A DNA stretch of 64,000 bases from Pseudotabrizicola formosa (GTDB lineage Bacteria > Pseudomonadota > Alphaproteobacteria > Rhodobacterales > Rhodobacteraceae), in assembly GCF_002900965.1 (NCBI RefSeq), contig NZ_PJOM01000003.1:372001-436000 (forward strand), in the 5' to 3' direction. The notes beneath the pieces are model-generated. The model worked only from the letters and a program-made list of their open reading frames with translations, searched no databases and was not told the DNA's origin. This document shows, piece after piece, positions 1 through 8,316 of the stretch. The translations under genes were made by a program, and so were the position numbers. Position 1 is the stretch's first letter. Each line of letters begins with the position of its first letter.

Positions 1-350
1 GCGAGCGTTACGTCCAGATAGGCGCTGTGCAGGTGGCACTCTTCGGGCGTTTCCCCATAGCTGATGTCGACCACGACGGTTTGAGCCGGTGCGGTGAACC
101 GATGGGTGATGTATTCTGCAACATCGCTCCGGTCTGACGGTTCGGAAAAGCCGGTGTTGCGGAAGGACTGGGCCCAAGCATCCAGATCGCTGGTCCGAAT
201 CTCGCACAACTGCACCGCCACCGCCATATTGGCCCAGGCCGCCTCGGCCATGGTCTGGGCAGGGGCGGGGGACGCAGCCAGCAGGGTGAGTGCCAGACCC
301 ATCTGCCCCGTTATCCGCCCGTTCCCTCCCATCCGCTTTACCGGGGTCAT
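1..350 (-). CDS. Secreted protein of unknown function (3' end cut by window edge)
   Basis: An open reading frame runs on the minus strand from an ATG at 350 off the left edge, so about 116 residues are visible. Residues 18-32 form a hydrophobic stretch ending in an APAQ-type signal peptidase site, so export to the periplasm is likely. The visible mature part has two cysteines (in QLCEIR and EECHLH) and no family motif I recognise. It starts 16 bp after the stop of another secreted protein and lies in the same orientation as sucC, so it is probably in the suc transcript. In related genomes sucD is expected further downstream. Function unknown. Confidence 0.65.
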   Translation of the reverse strand, partial: MTPVKRMGGNGRITGQMGLALTLLAASPAPAQTMAEAAWANMAVAVQLCEIRTSDLDAWAQSFRNTGFSEPSDRSDVAEYITHRFTAPAQTVVVDISYGETPEECHLHSAYLDVTL

Positions 351-366
351 CGTGCCACTCCAGCCG

Positions 367-1005
367 TCATGGTGCGTCGATCTGGACCTGCGTCCAGAGA
401 TCGATGCCGATCATGCCGATATCGGAATACATGTGGAGGGTGGGCCGTTGGGCGGACCAGCCGGTGACAAAATACAGATAATTGTCGTCGCCCGAGATGT
501 ATTCGGCATCGCCGGGGTCGCCGATGATGGAATAATGCGGCATCTTTCCCCCGACCCGGCTGGTGCCGGGCGTGGCATCGACCACCGCGCGGAACGCGGC
601 ATCAATCGCCGGATAGTCCTGCACCGCCGGCAGGGAGCCTGCACCGCACATCACATGCATGACGCCCGGGGCGATGGCAGAGATCGTCACCTCGACAGAC
701 AGCTCATGGATGCTGCCAGAGGTCAGGCCGCGGTCATATCCCATCATCAGGATGGTGCCATCCGGGCTGGAGACATGCCGCAGGCCGGGGATCGACGCCG
801 AGGCCGCGACAAACCCCGCCGGATCCGAGGTTGCCGCGCCGCAGGTGGTGACAAACTCTGTCAGCACCTCCTTGGCGACGGCTTCCAGCATGGGTTGCTG
901 CGCCATGGCGGTATTGACCGGCAGGACCATCAACGTCCCGGCGCAGAGCGCGATGCGCCCCACGCCAGTGGCGCGACTTGCAAGAGAAGGTCCTGACGGC
1001 CGCAT
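367..1005 (-). CDS. Secreted protein of unknown function, downstream of sucC
   Basis: This encodes about 212 residues beginning with a signal peptide (hydrophobic residues near 17-32, cleavage after AMA). The mature protein has two cysteines, in VTTCGAA and HVMCGAG, and a C-terminal half rich in aromatic residues and Asp (GDDNYLYFVTGW). I do not recognise the family. I chose the ATG at 1005 over a GTG one codon earlier. The gene starts 9 bp after the sucC stop, so it is almost certainly cotranscribed with sucC. The next gene downstream is also a secreted unknown, so the pair may work together in the envelope. Assigning a role from the TCA neighbourhood alone would be a guess. Confidence 0.75.
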   Translation of the reverse strand: MRPSGPSLASRATGVGRIALCAGTLMVLPVNTAMAQQPMLEAVAKEVLTEFVTTCGAATSDPAGFVAASASIPGLRHVSSPDGTILMMGYDRGLTSGSIHELSVEVTISAIAPGVMHVMCGAGSLPAVQDYPAIDAAFRAVVDATPGTSRVGGKMPHYSIIGDPGDAEYISGDDNYLYFVTGWSAQRPTLHMYSDIGMIGIDLWTQVQIDAP

Positions 1006-1014
1006 CACCTGACC

Positions 1015-2208
1015 TCAGCCCTTGACTGCTTTGACGATCTTCTGGGCACCGTCCTTCAGGTCGTCCGCCGCGATGACGTTCAGGCCCGAGTTGCGGATGA
1101 TGTCCTTGCCCAGTTCCACATTGGTGCCTTCCAGACGGACCACCAGCGGCACCTTGAGGCCGACCTCTTTCACCGCCGCGATCACGCCTTCGGCGATGAT
1201 GTCGCAGCGCATGATGCCACCGAAGATGTTGACCAGGATGCCTTTGACGTTCGGGTCGGAGGTGATGATCTTGAACGCCTCGGTCACCTTTTCCTTGGTG
1301 GCGCCGCCGCCGACATCAAGGAAGTTGGCGGGTTCGGCCCCGTAAAGCTTGATGATGTCCATGGTGGCCATCGCCAGACCGGCGCCGTTGACCATGCAGC
1401 CGATTTCGCCATCCAGCGCGATGTAGTTCAGGTCGAATTTCGAGGCGGCCAGTTCCTTGGGGTCTTCCTCGGTCTCGTCGCGCAGGGCGGCGATGTCGGG
1501 GTGGCGGTACATGGCATTGCCGTCGAAGGCCATCTTGGCATCCAACAGCTTCATGTTGCCGTCTTTCATGACGACCAGCGGGTTGATTTCCAGCATGTCC
1601 ATGTCTTTGTCGACGAACAGCCGGTAGAGGTTCTTGACGATCTGGCCACACTGCTTGATCTGGTTGCCGGTGAGGCCCAGGGCAAAGGCGACGCGGCGGC
1701 CGTGATAGTCGGAATAGCCTGCCGCCGGGTCGATGGTGAAGGACAGGATCTTTTCGGGCGTGTCATGCGCCACGTCCTCGATGCTCATCCCGCCTTCGGT
1801 CGAGCAGACGATGGAAATGCGGCTGGACTGGCGGTCGATCAGCAAGGCGAGATAGAGCTCGCGTTCGATGTCGGAGCCGTCTTCGATGTAGATGCGGTTG
1901 ACCTGCTTGCCCTCTTCGCCGGTCTGCACCGTCACCAGGGTGCGGCCCAGCATCTGGCGGGCGAATTCGGCGGCCTCTTCGACCGAGCGGGCCAGGCGGA
2001 CGCCGCCCTTTTCGCCAGCCTCGGCCTCCTTGAACGAGCCCTTGCCGCGGCCGCCGGCGTGGATCTGCGCCTTGACCACCCAGAGCGGGCCGTCCATTTC
2101 ACCGGCAGCGGATTTCGCCTCTTCGGCACGCAGCACAACGCGCCCGTCCGAAACGGGAACCCCGTAGGCCCGCAAAAGGGACTTGGCCTGATATTCGTGG
2201 ATGTTCAT
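1015..2208 (-). CDS. sucC: Succinyl-CoA ligase (ADP-forming) beta subunit
   Basis: SucC is the nucleotide-binding subunit of succinyl-CoA synthetase. With SucD it converts succinyl-CoA, ADP and phosphate to succinate, CoA and ATP in the TCA cycle. The 397-residue length is normal. It begins with the usual MNIHEYQAK, has the ATP-grasp signature AGGRGKG at 51-57, EINPL at 208-212, GGGAT at 300-304 and NIFGGI at 327-332. An AGAGGA ribosome site precedes the ATG. Two secreted-protein genes follow closely and sucD is not in the window. The upstream region 2284-2367 holds a striking set of palindromes that are also present ahead of sdhC, implying shared TCA control. Confidence 0.97.
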   Translation of the reverse strand: MNIHEYQAKSLLRAYGVPVSDGRVVLRAEEAKSAAGEMDGPLWVVKAQIHAGGRGKGSFKEAEAGEKGGVRLARSVEEAAEFARQMLGRTLVTVQTGEEGKQVNRIYIEDGSDIERELYLALLIDRQSSRISIVCSTEGGMSIEDVAHDTPEKILSFTIDPAAGYSDYHGRRVAFALGLTGNQIKQCGQIVKNLYRLFVDKDMDMLEINPLVVMKDGNMKLLDAKMAFDGNAMYRHPDIAALRDETEEDPKELAASKFDLNYIALDGEIGCMVNGAGLAMATMDIIKLYGAEPANFLDVGGGATKEKVTEAFKIITSDPNVKGILVNIFGGIMRCDIIAEGVIAAVKEVGLKVPLVVRLEGTNVELGKDIIRNSGLNVIAADDLKDGAQKIVKAVKG

Positions 2209-2283
2209 GAGCAGCGTCCTCTGGGTCGTGATTTTGGACGCCTCATGCCATGAATGCGTGCGTTAACCAAACGGGATTGTGGG

Positions 2284-2297
2284 TGTTAGCGCAAAAT
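2284..2297 (-). promoter_or_regulatory. LacI-type palindrome upstream of sucC
   Basis: The plus strand reads TGTTAGCGCAAAAT. This matches 11 of 14 positions of an ideal TGTTAGCGCTAACA palindrome with a central CG, typical of LacI-family operators. It lies 76-89 bp upstream of the sucC ATG. A closer match stands in an equivalent place upstream of sdhC. CceR, a LacI-family regulator known to activate TCA genes in Rhodobacter sphaeroides, is the obvious candidate. I am assigning it by analogy and not from a verified motif. Confidence 0.5.
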
Positions 2298-2316
2298 GTC
2301 GGTAAATTCCGGCATT

Positions 2317-2367
2317 TGTGATCACACTCTTCGAGGGTGTGATCACAGAAATCCGGGCAGTGATCAC
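2317..2367 (-). promoter_or_regulatory. Three GTGATCAC palindromes at exact 21-bp spacing
   Basis: Perfect GTGATCAC octamers lie at 2318-2325, 2339-2346 and 2360-2367. Two of them extend to TGTGATCACA. Their centres are exactly 21 bp apart, about two helical turns, so bound dimers would sit on one face of the DNA. The array is 110-160 bp upstream of sucC. The sdhC operon has two copies with the same spacing. The GT...AC arms would suit a GntR/FadR-type protein; AkgR, a GntR-family TCA activator described in R. sphaeroides, is a candidate by inference only. Confidence 0.7.
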
Positions 2368-2408
2368 GCGGCCTCCGCTTCGGCAGAAATGCGGCGTTGC
2401 CGGCCGGA

Positions 2409-3098
2409 TCAGCTCTGATTCGCGGCCGGGCCGGCGGTGGGTGTGGCCCGGAAAAGCACCTGTCCTCTGGGCAGCATCAGGTCGCAGCGGCAGGCAGACC
2501 AACCGGTCGCGCGGCAGGTGGTGCCAATGTCGGAGCTGTGGAAGTGATAGGGGGGGCGGTCGGGGTGGGTGACCACGCCATCGGCCTGACGAAACGGTTG
2601 GGGCGGACCTTCGGGGGCCAGAAACACGGTGAAGAACAGGCCCTGCACGGCCTCAAGCCGGGGCCGCATCCGGTGCAGGGCGCTGTGGAGCACGCAAAGC
2701 GGCAGATGGGTGAAGACGCCGAACGCGATGGCGAAATCTATGCCGTCCGGCACGCCGGGCAGGGCAAAGTGGCTGTCCTCGATCAGCTGGTCTTTGGGCA
2801 GGCGCGTGGGCTCGGGCAGTTCCACCGCGCGCCCGCGCAGCATCAGCGCGCGGCTGGCGTCGGTTGCCCAATAGTGGCCGGGAGCCAGATAGGGCACCGC
2901 CTTGCAGCCCAGACGCAGGCTGCCGGCCCCGATGTCGAGCAGGTGGTGGTGCGGCTGCATCCCGGCCTCTTGCAGGATCTGCATCTGGATGCGGCCGGTT
3001 TCGTCCCAACGCCCGCCCACGATGTCACGGTGGCGGCCTTTGGCAAGGGCGGTGTCGTAGAAACCGGGCTTGAGGTAGGGCGAGACCGGGTGAGTCAT
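2409..3098 (-). CDS. Class I SAM-dependent methyltransferase
   Basis: The product is 229 residues with the Rossmann-type methyltransferase motif I LLDIGAGSLRLG at 53-64 and an acidic residue in YWATDAS near 80, both expected for binding S-adenosylmethionine. The region around 121-150 (FGVFTHLPL and following) resembles motifs IV-V of class I enzymes. I chose the ATG at 3098, giving a natural N-terminus (MTHPVSPY); a longer reading would run back into pepT. It lies 25 bp after the pepT stop in the same direction, so the two are likely cotranscribed. The substrate cannot be read from the sequence. Confidence 0.8.
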   Translation of the reverse strand: MTHPVSPYLKPGFYDTALAKGRHRDIVGGRWDETGRIQMQILQEAGMQPHHHLLDIGAGSLRLGCKAVPYLAPGHYWATDASRALMLRGRAVELPEPTRLPKDQLIEDSHFALPGVPDGIDFAIAFGVFTHLPLCVLHSALHRMRPRLEAVQGLFFTVFLAPEGPPQPFRQADGVVTHPDRPPYHFHSSDIGTTCRATGWSACRCDLMLPRGQVLFRATPTAGPAANQS

Positions 3099-3123
3099 CC
3101 GGCTTGGCCTCGACAGGCGCGGG

Positions 3124-4365
3124 TCATGTGCTGGGGGCCGCCGCTTCCTGCACCAGCGCCAGCAATAGCTGGGTCGCCTGCGCCATGTCCTGCACCGAGA
3201 CCCATTCCAGCGGGCCGTGGATGTTCTGCATGCCGGTGAACAGATTGGGGCAGGGCACGCCCATTTCGGTGAGACGCGAGCCATCGGTGCCGCCCCGAAT
3301 GGGCACCGACACCGGGGAGACGCCGATCCGCGCGCAGGCCGCGCGGGCAAGGTCTACGGGTGTCATGTCCGTCTCCAGCCAGTAGCGCATGTTGCGGTAT
3401 TGCGGGGTGATGGTGCAGGTGATTTCGGCGCGGGGTTCGGTGGCCTGCACGGCGGCGCAGACCTGGCGCAGGATCTCGCCCTTTTGCGCCAGACCCTCGC
3501 GTTCAAAGTCGCGCAGGATGAAGTGCAGCACCATTTCCGATGCGCTGCCGGTCATGTCGGTGGCGTGGATGAAGCCATCGCGCCCGGCGGTGGTTTCCGG
3601 GGTCATGGTCGATTGCGGCAGGGCAGCGATGATCTTGGCGGCAAGCGAGATGGCGTTGACCATCCGGCCCGTGGCTGTGCCGGGGTGGATCGATACGCCT
3701 TTGACCGTGACCACCGCGCCATCGGCAGAGAAGCTTTCGTATTCCACCTCGCCCACCGCGCCGCCATCGAAGGTATAGGCGAAGTCTGCCTTCAGGTCGG
3801 CGGGCAGGCGGGCGTCAACGCCGCGGCCGATTTCCTCATCCGGGGTGAAGGCGATGCGGATGGGGCCGTGCGGAATGGACGGGTTTTCCAGCAGGTGGCG
3901 CGCGGCGGTCATGATGATGGCAACACCGGCCTTGTCATCGGCACCCAGCAGGGTGGTGCCGGAGGCGGTGACAATGGTGTGCCCCTGTTTGGTGGCCAGA
4001 TAGGGGAAATCCGAGGGCGAGAGGACGAGGCCGGGGGCATCGGGAAAGGTGATGTCGCCGCCATTGTAGCCATGGATCGCCCGGGGCTTCACGCCTTTGG
4101 CGTTGAACTGCGGGGCGGTGTCGACATGGGCCAGAAAGCCGATGGTCGGGCCTTGCGCCGTGGCCGGGATCGTGGCCAGCACGGTGCCGTAATCGGTCAG
4201 CTGCACCTCGGCCGCGCCGATCGCTTTCAGCTCATCCGCCAGCAGGCGCAGGATGGTCCACTGGATTTCGGTAGAGGGGCCGGTGGCGGAGGCCGCATCG
4301 CTCTGGCTGTCGAGGGCGGCATAGCGGGTGAGGCGGGTTTCCAGCTCGGCGTCGAAAAGGGTCAT
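3124..4365 (-). CDS. pepT: Peptidase T (tripeptide aminopeptidase, M20 family)
   Basis: PepT is a cytoplasmic di-zinc aminopeptidase that removes the N-terminal residue from tripeptides. The 413-residue length is typical. M20 metal and catalytic motifs are in order: FLAHVDTAP (His and Asp), LLGADDKAG (bridging Asp), TPDEEIGRG (catalytic Glu pair) and a C-terminal His in NIHGPLEW. The dimerisation-domain His is in SIHPGTATG, and RGGTDGS is characteristic of the subfamily. It probably forms a two-gene unit with the downstream methyltransferase. The stretch ahead of it holds interleaved inverted repeats. Confidence 0.95.
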   Translation of the reverse strand: MTLFDAELETRLTRYAALDSQSDAASATGPSTEIQWTILRLLADELKAIGAAEVQLTDYGTVLATIPATAQGPTIGFLAHVDTAPQFNAKGVKPRAIHGYNGGDITFPDAPGLVLSPSDFPYLATKQGHTIVTASGTTLLGADDKAGVAIIMTAARHLLENPSIPHGPIRIAFTPDEEIGRGVDARLPADLKADFAYTFDGGAVGEVEYESFSADGAVVTVKGVSIHPGTATGRMVNAISLAAKIIAALPQSTMTPETTAGRDGFIHATDMTGSASEMVLHFILRDFEREGLAQKGEILRQVCAAVQATEPRAEITCTITPQYRNMRYWLETDMTPVDLARAACARIGVSPVSVPIRGGTDGSRLTEMGVPCPNLFTGMQNIHGPLEWVSVQDMAQATQLLLALVQEAAAPST

Positions 4366-4381
4366 CGGTGGCTTCCTTCGA

Positions 4382-4609
4382 GGTCTGGCAGAGTTGGCAA
4401 GACCTGTGCGGGGAAGTCAAGGGAGCGCGGCGGTTGGTTGAAGGATACAATGGAATCAATGGCTTGCTTGGGTAGGGCCGGCTCCCTGGCTTTGGTGGTG
4501 CCATCGTTGCCAACCTGCCAGACCATCAGGGCCTTGCCTCTGAAACGGGGCCGCGCCGTCGAACCACCCTTCCTTGCCGTGTCACCGCGTGCGTGTCGTC
4601 CCAAGCAAG
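4382..4609. repeat. Interleaved long inverted repeats between pepT and the sorting-signal gene
   Basis: Arm a (4382-4400, GGTCTGGCAGaGTTGGCAA) pairs with arm a' (4507-4524) over 18 bp with one bulged base. Arm b (4463-4472, CTTGCTTGGG) pairs perfectly with b' (4600-4609). The order a-b-a'-b' would form a pseudoknot if transcribed as one RNA. I found no convincing gene here, although a weak 80-codon minus-strand frame overlaps the pepT start. It could be a leader RNA of pepT, a small RNA or a mobile-element remnant. Confidence 0.5.
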
Positions 4610-4611
4610 GG

Positions 4612-4646
4612 CGGACAGGGGCGGCGTTTGGTGCCGCCCCTGTCCG
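4612..4646 (-). terminator. Strong stem-loop after the VPLPA-CTERM gene
   Basis: CGGACAGGGGCGGC (4612-4625) pairs perfectly with GCCGCCCCTGTCCG (4633-4646) around a 7-base loop, a 14-bp GC-rich stem. It lies 12 bp beyond the stop codon at 4659, the place expected for a terminator. There is no clear U-run on the minus strand. Confidence 0.75.
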
Positions 4647-4658
4647 TCTTCTTGCGGT

Positions 4659-5192
4659 TCAGACCGGCTTGCGGCGACGGGCGACCATGCCAAGACCGCC
4701 GAGTGCGCCGACCAGCAGAATGCCCGCAGCGGGGAGCGGAACGACAGCAGGGTTTGGCGCGACCGAGAAAGCATAGTTGATCCGGCCACCGGCAAACAGA
4801 TTGTCCCGAATGAACGCCGAAGCGGCACCGTTCGAGTCGTTGCCATAGCCCGACGTCGGGCCATAGAACTGGCCAAGGTATTTGTTGTTATAATCCTGGG
4901 CAAACATCGCCTCGCCATAGCCGATCACGTCATACCAGGCCATGAAATCGATATCGGCCACAAGGTCACTGACTGTCGAGATGACATAGTCAGAGGCCGC
5001 GCCACCAAACAGAAATGCCGCGGCTTCCTGTGCGGTATAGGCCAGCGGGCCATCCGGCGGCGCCGATGTCCAGACCGGGGCCAAGTCGTTGTAGACATCC
5101 CAGCTCCCGACAAAGGTGTAGGTCGCCGCGTCGGCAGCGCCAACACTGACGGCCAGCGTGGCAGCCGCCAAAATCATTTTCATCTTCGACAT
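4659..5192 (-). CDS. Exported protein with VPLPA-type C-terminal sorting signal
   Basis: The 177-residue product has an N-terminal signal peptide (cleavage after AADA near residue 22). Its C-terminus reads VPLPAAG, then a hydrophobic helix (ILLVGALGGLGMV), then ARRRKPV. That three-part tail is the VPLPA-CTERM relative of PEP-CTERM signals, recognised by an exosortase that processes and delivers proteins to the surface. The body is rich in aromatic and small residues, with no enzymatic motif that I recognise. No exosortase is in the window. The gene stands alone with its own terminator. A role in matrix or surface structure is inference from the signal class. Confidence 0.85.
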   Translation of the reverse strand: MSKMKMILAAATLAVSVGAADAATYTFVGSWDVYNDLAPVWTSAPPDGPLAYTAQEAAAFLFGGAASDYVISTVSDLVADIDFMAWYDVIGYGEAMFAQDYNNKYLGQFYGPTSGYGNDSNGAASAFIRDNLFAGGRINYAFSVAPNPAVVPLPAAGILLVGALGGLGMVARRRKPV

Positions 5193-5576
5193 TCGTTGTG
5201 TCCCTTTAAATCAGAAGGCAATGCAATCCTGCACCTGCCACAACCTGAAAGCGGCAGTCGCAGATGTGAACAATCTTAGGTTGTATTTTGCGCCATGCAA
5301 AGGGTGTTGCCGCGTGATTTCGCAGTCGGCTGCGCTTTTCACCGGGGTTGGGCAGGATTAAGCAAAAATTTTAGTCGTTTACCGCCGTGAAAGGACGGAC
5401 GTTCCTGGGCCGGTCTGCGATCCTGTCGTGGCGCAAGATGATTCGAAGCGGTCGGCCATGGGCGGCGCAGCCCCCGGGCAGGCGTTTCCGCAACGTTCAC
5501 ACCGCAAAAGCGCAAGGCCGAATGCAAGACGCGCGCCCCTTTCGGAGCGCGCGCCGGATGTCATGCCGTCAGCGGA
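5193..5576. other. Intergenic region (384 bp) between the sorting-signal gene and mdh
   Basis: No coding sequence that I can support is present. The left half must carry the minus-strand promoter of the exported protein. It has a 7-bp inverted repeat, ACAACCT at 5240-5246 and AGGTTGT at 5278-5284, and is less GC-rich than its surroundings. The right end holds the mdh stem-loop. Confidence 0.5.
5531..5552 (-). terminator. Stem-loop downstream of mdh
   Basis: GCGCGCCCC (5531-5539) pairs with GGAGCGCGC (5544-5552) around a four-base loop, allowing one G-U pair. It lies 24 bp past the mdh stop. The poly-U tract is weak, so termination is likely but not certain. Confidence 0.55.
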
Positions 5577-6575
<999 letters not shown>

Positions 6576-6658
6576 CTAGCCCCTTGTGGCGCGTCTGGCA
6601 AGCCGTGCATGGCATGGATTGTATGCGTCTGTGTGCCGGATGGCTGGCGACGCGGCAG

Positions 6659-6672
6659 TGTTTGCGCTAGCG
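6659..6672 (-). promoter_or_regulatory. Weak LacI-type site in the mdh/permease intergenic region
   Basis: TGTTTGCGCTAGCG matches 10 of 14 positions of the TGTTAGCGCTAACA pattern seen upstream of sucC and sdhC. It is 120-133 bp upstream of mdh. No GTGATCAC octamer accompanies it, so it may be chance. Confidence 0.25.
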
Positions 6673-6695
6673 GTAGGCGCAAAGCGGAGGTGCCG

Positions 6696-7451
6696 GTGGA
6701 AGGTTGGGCGTTCTGGGTGGCGGCGGTGGTCGCGTCGGTGCTGGTGGGCATGAGCAAAGGAGGCCTGCCCGCGGTGGGCCTGCTGGGGGTGCCGGTGCTG
6801 GCGCTGGTGATCAACCCGGTGACGGCGGCGGGATTGCTGCTGCCGGTTTATGTGCTGTCGGACATGTTCGGCCTGTATGCCTACCGCCATGCCTTTGACC
6901 GCCGGGTGCTGGCCATTTTGGTGCCGGGGATGGTGGCGGGGGTGGTGTTTGGCTGGGCCACCGCGTCGCTGGTGCCGGGCTGGGCCGTGGTGGCGCTGGT
7001 CGGGGCCATCGGGTTTGTCTTTGCGCTTAACTTGCTGCTGCGGCGGCGGGGGCGGGTGGAGCCACGTGCGGCGCGGGTGGCGCCGGGGCTGTTCTGGGGC
7101 GCGGTCACAGGCTTTACCAGTTTTGTCAGCCACGCGGGCGGGCCGCCCTATCAGGTATATGTCATGCCGCTGGGCCTGTCCAAGATGGCGTTTGCCGGCA
7201 CGTCGACCATCGCCTTTGCCATTCTTAATGCGGTAAAACTGGTGCCCTATTGGCATCTGGGGCAGCTGAATGCGGCCAATCTTAAGGTGGCGGTGGTGTT
7301 GATGCCGGCGGCGGCGGTGGCGGTGTTTGCCGGGGTGCGTCTGGTGAAGCTCTTGCCGGAGGCCACGTTCTTTCGCGTTGTCACCTGGGCGCTGCTGCTC
7401 TTGTCGGTCAAGCTGCTGTGGGATGGGGCGTCCGAGGGTCTTGGTTTTTGA
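6696..7451 (+). CDS. TauE/SafE-family membrane permease
   Basis: This is a 251-residue, highly hydrophobic protein with about seven or eight membrane segments and very few charged residues. The family signatures are the N-terminal GMSKGGLPAVG and the second-half HAGGPPYQVYVMPL motif. TauE/SafE proteins move small organic or sulfur anions (sulfite, sulfoacetate, sulfonates) across the inner membrane; which substrate applies here cannot be told. I chose the GTG at 6696 because GGAGG lies just upstream and the first helix begins directly after it. It diverges from mdh and ends 18 bp before a strong bidirectional terminator. Confidence 0.85.
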   Translation: MEGWAFWVAAVVASVLVGMSKGGLPAVGLLGVPVLALVINPVTAAGLLLPVYVLSDMFGLYAYRHAFDRRVLAILVPGMVAGVVFGWATASLVPGWAVVALVGAIGFVFALNLLLRRRGRVEPRAARVAPGLFWGAVTGFTSFVSHAGGPPYQVYVMPLGLSKMAFAGTSTIAFAILNAVKLVPYWHLGQLNAANLKVAVVLMPAAAVAVFAGVRLVKLLPEATFFRVVTWALLLLSVKLLWDGASEGLGF

Positions 7452-7469
7452 TCCCTTGGCACGCATAAG

Positions 7470-7496
7470 AAAAGGGTGCCGCGAGGGCACCCTTTT
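7470..7496. terminator. Bidirectional terminator
   Basis: AAAAGGGTGCC (7470-7480) pairs perfectly with GGCACCCTTTT (7486-7496) around a 5-base loop. The A and T runs on the two sides make it a good rho-independent terminator in both directions. It separates the convergent permease and CsbD genes. Confidence 0.9.
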
Positions 7497-7529
7497 CCGG
7501 CCTTGAGGAAAGCCTTTCGAACGTCAACC

Positions 7530-7721
7530 TTATGCGTTGTCGACGGTCTTCTTCACTGCATCCTTGGCATCGCCAACAGCCTGCTGGGCTTCGCCCTTGC
7601 GCTCTTGTGCGAAACCTTCGCCTTGCAGTTTCGGATTGTCGGTTGCTTTGCCGACGGCTTGTTTCACGTTGCCTGCGGCTTCGTTGGCCATGCCCTTGAT
7701 CTTGTCGCTCGTGCTGCTCAT
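7530..7721 (-). CDS. CsbD-family small stress protein
   Basis: The 63-residue, strongly hydrophilic and Ala/Lys-rich protein begins [21 protein letters not shown], the CsbD family pattern (DKIKG..NEaaGkvK). A related repeat follows ([18 protein letters not shown]). CsbD-like proteins are abundant general-stress proteins with no known enzymatic activity and are often under stress-sigma control. The ribosome site GAGGGAAT precedes the ATG. The gene is monocistronic, ends at the bidirectional terminator, and is probably induced by stress; that last point is from family knowledge, since I see no promoter motif I would name. Confidence 0.88.
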   Translation of the reverse strand: MSSTSDKIKGMANEAAGNVKQAVGKATDNPKLQGEGFAQERKGEAQQAVGDAKDAVKKTVDNA

Positions 7722-7813
7722 GGTTCATTCCCTCCATAAGTGTAACGTTGTATGCCCTATCAACGCAGGCTTTCGGCAGGGAGTTCCATGCGGGTGCAGA
7801 AATAATCGGGATG

Positions 7814-8125
7814 TCAGACTTTCTGCCCCTTTGCCGGCATTTCGCTGGCCGAGGCCTTGTAGCCCTGACCAGAGGCGACAAGGCACATCCGGCCGTCGGG
7901 CAGGGTGACGGTGATGGTCCAACTGCCCGAGGTGGGGGAGGCATAGACCTCCATCACGCTGTTGTTGTTGGCCAGACCCATGCCATGCAGCGTTTCGCCG
8001 TATTTTTCAGTCAGTTGTCCAAGGACCAGGGCCCGGGTGCCGCATTGCGGGGCGGCATGGGTCTGGCTGGCGGCAAGGAGGAGCCCGGCGGCACCGAGCG
8101 AGAATGCGAGAAACGTCTGTGTCAT
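7814..8125 (-). CDS. Small secreted protein of unknown function
   Basis: The 103-residue product has a clear signal peptide (hydrophobic residues 5-20, cleavage after THA near 24). The short mature domain has two cysteines (PQCGTR and RMCLVA) that could form a disulfide. The segment GSWTITVTLPDGRMCLVASG is typical of a small secreted family found widely in Rhodobacteraceae, for which I know no function. Compared with its neighbours nothing suggests transfer. It diverges from the mcl2 gene. Confidence 0.8.
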   Translation of the reverse strand: MTQTFLAFSLGAAGLLLAASQTHAAPQCGTRALVLGQLTEKYGETLHGMGLANNNSVMEVYASPTSGSWTITVTLPDGRMCLVASGQGYKASASEMPAKGQKV

Positions 8126-8260
8126 AGCGTGCCTTTCCGGTGGGGGTTGCAGGGGGCGGGATCAGGGCTTGCCGGAAAGGCTGCGCCCGGAGTGCGTAGA
8201 AACGATTAACGGCGCGCGCGGCGCGGCGGCGGATGCTGCAATGCGGCACATTTATGCTTG

Positions 8261-8278
8261 CGATTTGTGACGAAATCG
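8261..8278 (+). promoter_or_regulatory. Palindrome upstream of mcl2
   Basis: CGATTT (8261-8266) and AAATCG (8273-8278) form a perfect 6-bp inverted repeat with a 6-bp spacer, 39-56 bp before the mcl2 ATG. The geometry suits a dimeric repressor or activator. No regulator is identified. Confidence 0.35.
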
Positions 8279-8287
8279 GAGCTTCTG

Positions 8288-8302
8288 GCGCAAGATTATT
8301 GC
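8288..8302 (+). promoter_or_regulatory. Motif shared with ccr and ecm upstream regions
   Basis: GCGCAAGATTATTGC fits the pattern CGCmAGAyTATTkC that also occurs at 24132-24146 (ccr) and 22602-22616 (ecm, minus strand). Here it is only 14 bp before the start codon, closer than in the other two, which weakens the case for a common operator. Confidence 0.35.
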
Positions 8303-8316
8303 TTGAGGTCGAATCA

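Noticed and set aside
94-996. Long plus-strand frame of about 300 codons opposite the secreted proteins
   Set aside because: It is antisense to two genes with signal peptides, has an Arg/Asp/His-rich composition typical of shadow frames in GC-rich DNA, and has no motif.
3217-4776. 519-codon plus-strand frame opposite pepT
   Set aside because: It is a mirror of the pepT coding strand, with Gly/Arg/His-rich composition and no domain.
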